A stretch of DNA of 9,232 nucleotides from Sphingomonadales bacterium (GTDB taxonomy: Bacteria > Pseudomonadota > Alphaproteobacteria > Sphingomonadales > Sphingomonadaceae): NCBI GenBank assembly GCA_018067055.1, contig JAGPVK010000189.1, positions 1 to 9,232 of the forward strand, in the 5' to 3' direction. The notes under the pieces were generated by a model. It had not been told where the DNA came from and made no database searches. It saw nothing but the letters and a program-made list of their open reading frames with translations. Shown piece after piece: positions 7,989 to 9,232 of the stretch (positions within the stretch are counted from its first letter, which is position 1; the number at the start of each line of letters is the position of its first letter). Position numbers and translations under genes: made by a program.

Positions 7989-9232
7989 ATGCTCAATTTC
8001 AGTAATATAACCGTGCGCCTCGGCGGCACTGTGATCCTTGATGGCGCGACCGCTGCGCTGCCCCCCGGCGCGCGCGTCGGCATGATCGGCCGCAATGGCG
8101 CGGGCAAGTCGACCCTGATGAAGGTTATCGCGGGCATGCTCGAGCCCGATGACGGCAGCGTCGACATGCCCAAGGACGCTAGGCTTGGCTATATTGCCCA
8201 GGAAGCACCTGCCGGACAGGACAGTCCGCTGGATACCGTGCTCGCCGCTGATGTCGAGCGGGCGTCCCTGCTGGAGGAGGCAGAAACCGCCGCCGACCCG
8301 CACCGGATTGGTGAAATCCACGAACGGCTGAACATGATCGAGGCGCATAGCGCGCCGGCGCGCGCAGCCAAGATCCTGATCGGACTGGGCTTTGACGAAG
8401 CCGCGCAGCAGCAGCCGATGGACAGTTTCTCCGGCGGCTGGCGGATGCGTGTGGCACTGGCGGCGCTGTTATTCTCGCAACCCGAAGTCCTGCTGCTCGA
8501 CGAGCCGTCCAATCACCTTGATCTCGAAGCAACAATGTGGCTGGAAAATTTCCTGACCAGCTATCAGGCGACGATCCTGGTGATCAGCCACGAACGCGAC
8601 TTGCTCAACAATGTCGTCGATCATATCCTGCATCTGCAGCATGGCACCACAACCCTCTATCCCGGCGGCTATGACGCGTTCGAGAAACAGCGGGCAGAGC
8701 GTCAGGCGCAGCTGGCATCCTCGCGCGAAAAACAGATTGCCCAGCGCGAAAAGCTCGAGTCCTTCGTGACCCGCTGGGGCGCCAAGGCGCATAGCGCCAA
8801 GCAGGCGCAGAGCCGGGTCAAGGCGCTCGCCCGGATGGAACCGATTGCCGCGGCGATTGATGATCCCTCGCTGAGTTTCCATTTCCCCAGCCCGGCGGAA
8901 CTGAAGCCACCGCTGATCACGCTTGATGACGCATCCGTCGGATATGGCGACAATATCATCCTCTCCGGTCTCAATATGCGGCTTGATCCCGATGACCGCA
9001 CGGCGCTGCTCGGGCGCAACGGCAACGGCAAGACCACCCTTGCGCGGCTGCTTGCCAGCCAGCTGGAACCAAAACAGGGCGCGATCAACAAGTCGGGCAA
9101 GCTGACCGTCGGCTATTTCACCCAATATCAGGTCGAGGAACTGGATACGTCCGATACGCCGCTGGAACATATGACGCGGCTGATGAAGGACGCCAAGCCG
9201 GGCGCGGTGCGTGCGCAGCTTGGCCGTTTCGG
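7989..9232 (+). CDS. ABC-F family ribosome-associated ATPase, 3' end cut off
   Basis: The 414 visible codons cover the first ATPase domain, the linker and the start of the second; the frame is open at the right edge. There are no membrane segments, so it is not a transporter. Domain 1 has Walker A GRNGAGKST (34-42), signature SFSGGWRMR (146-154), Walker B LLLDEPSNHLDL (168-179) with catalytic Glu172, and switch His201 (ISHERD). The charged linker, about 235-300, includes the QREKLESFVTRWGAKAHSAK segment typical of the tRNA-contacting motif of ABC-F proteins. Domain 2 begins with Walker A GRNGNGKTT (342-350); its signature and Walker B lie outside. The overall pattern resembles the YheS/Uup type, which work in translation rather than transport; a resistance role is not indicated. 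The ATG at 7989 is the first after an in-frame stop at 7977 and has no clear Shine-Dalgarno. Confidence 0.95.
   Translation, partial: MLNFSNITVRLGGTVILDGATAALPPGARVGMIGRNGAGKSTLMKVIAGMLEPDDGSVDMPKDARLGYIAQEAPAGQDSPLDTVLAADVERASLLEEAETAADPHRIGEIHERLNMIEAHSAPARAAKILIGLGFDEAAQQQPMDSFSGGWRMRVALAALLFSQPEVLLLDEPSNHLDLEATMWLENFLTSYQATILVISHERDLLNNVVDHILHLQHGTTTLYPGGYDAFEKQRAERQAQLASSREKQIAQREKLESFVTRWGAKAHSAKQAQSRVKALARMEPIAAAIDDPSLSFHFPSPAELKPPLITLDDASVGYGDNIILSGLNMRLDPDDRTALLGRNGNGKTTLARLLASQLEPKQGAINKSGKLTVGYFTQYQVEELDTSDTPLEHMTRLMKDAKPGAVRAQLGRF

Noticed and set aside
8469..9170. Minus-strand open frame of 233 codons opposite the ABC-F gene
   Set aside because: The plus strand carries unmistakable ABC-F motifs across the same bases; the antisense frame is a shadow.
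7989..9232. Antibiotic-resistance ABC-F protein
   Set aside because: The visible part looks like a housekeeping YheS/Uup-type protein; no resistance genes are nearby and the linker shows nothing that suggests a drug-protection factor.

Overview
The window looks like chromosomal DNA from an alphaproteobacterium, most likely a sphingomonad (Sphingomonadales). I infer this from the moderately high GC of the coding regions, the sdhC-sdhD-sdhA order, and the protein styles (secreted M28 peptidase with a PA domain, MgtC/DUF4010 protein, compact SDR). No rRNA or other marker gene is present, so the assignment is an inference. Nearly all of the DNA is coding, and most of it is core metabolism or housekeeping. 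I found no CRISPR array, tRNA, rRNA, transposase, phage gene or defence cassette.

Layout. Minus strand, bases 1-2991: the genes for three subunits of respiratory complex II (sdhC, sdhD, sdhA), tightly packed as an operon. They are followed, 8 bases after sdhA, by a partial low-GC gene for a small membrane protein that runs off the left edge. The iron-sulfur subunit gene sdhB is not in the position directly after sdhA. Bases 2992-3192 are a divergent control region. Plus strand, bases 3193-4878: a classical short-chain dehydrogenase/reductase whose 3' end is duplicated as a perfect 28-bp tandem repeat, then a 73-residue low-GC, acidic, possibly exported protein, then a spermidine-synthase-like SAM-binding protein. 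Converging on this group from the right, on the minus strand (4894-7869), are a secreted zinc aminopeptidase of family M28 that starts with TTG and an MgtC/SapB-DUF4010 inner-membrane protein, 6 bases apart and probably co-transcribed. Bases 7870-7988 are a second divergent control region. From 7989 to the right edge is the first two thirds of an ABC-F ATPase that acts on the ribosome.

How the genes work together. SdhC, SdhD and SdhA are parts of one enzyme, linking the TCA cycle to the quinone pool. The other genes do not form an evident pathway. The points most worth a second look are small: the AT-rich membrane gene just after sdhA, the exact tandem duplication over the SDR stop codon, the AT-rich small acidic protein behind it, and the methyltransferase-like gene that lacks a Shine-Dalgarno and carries an anti-Shine-Dalgarno heptamer just before its ATG. 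I do not see a convincing new multi-gene system here.
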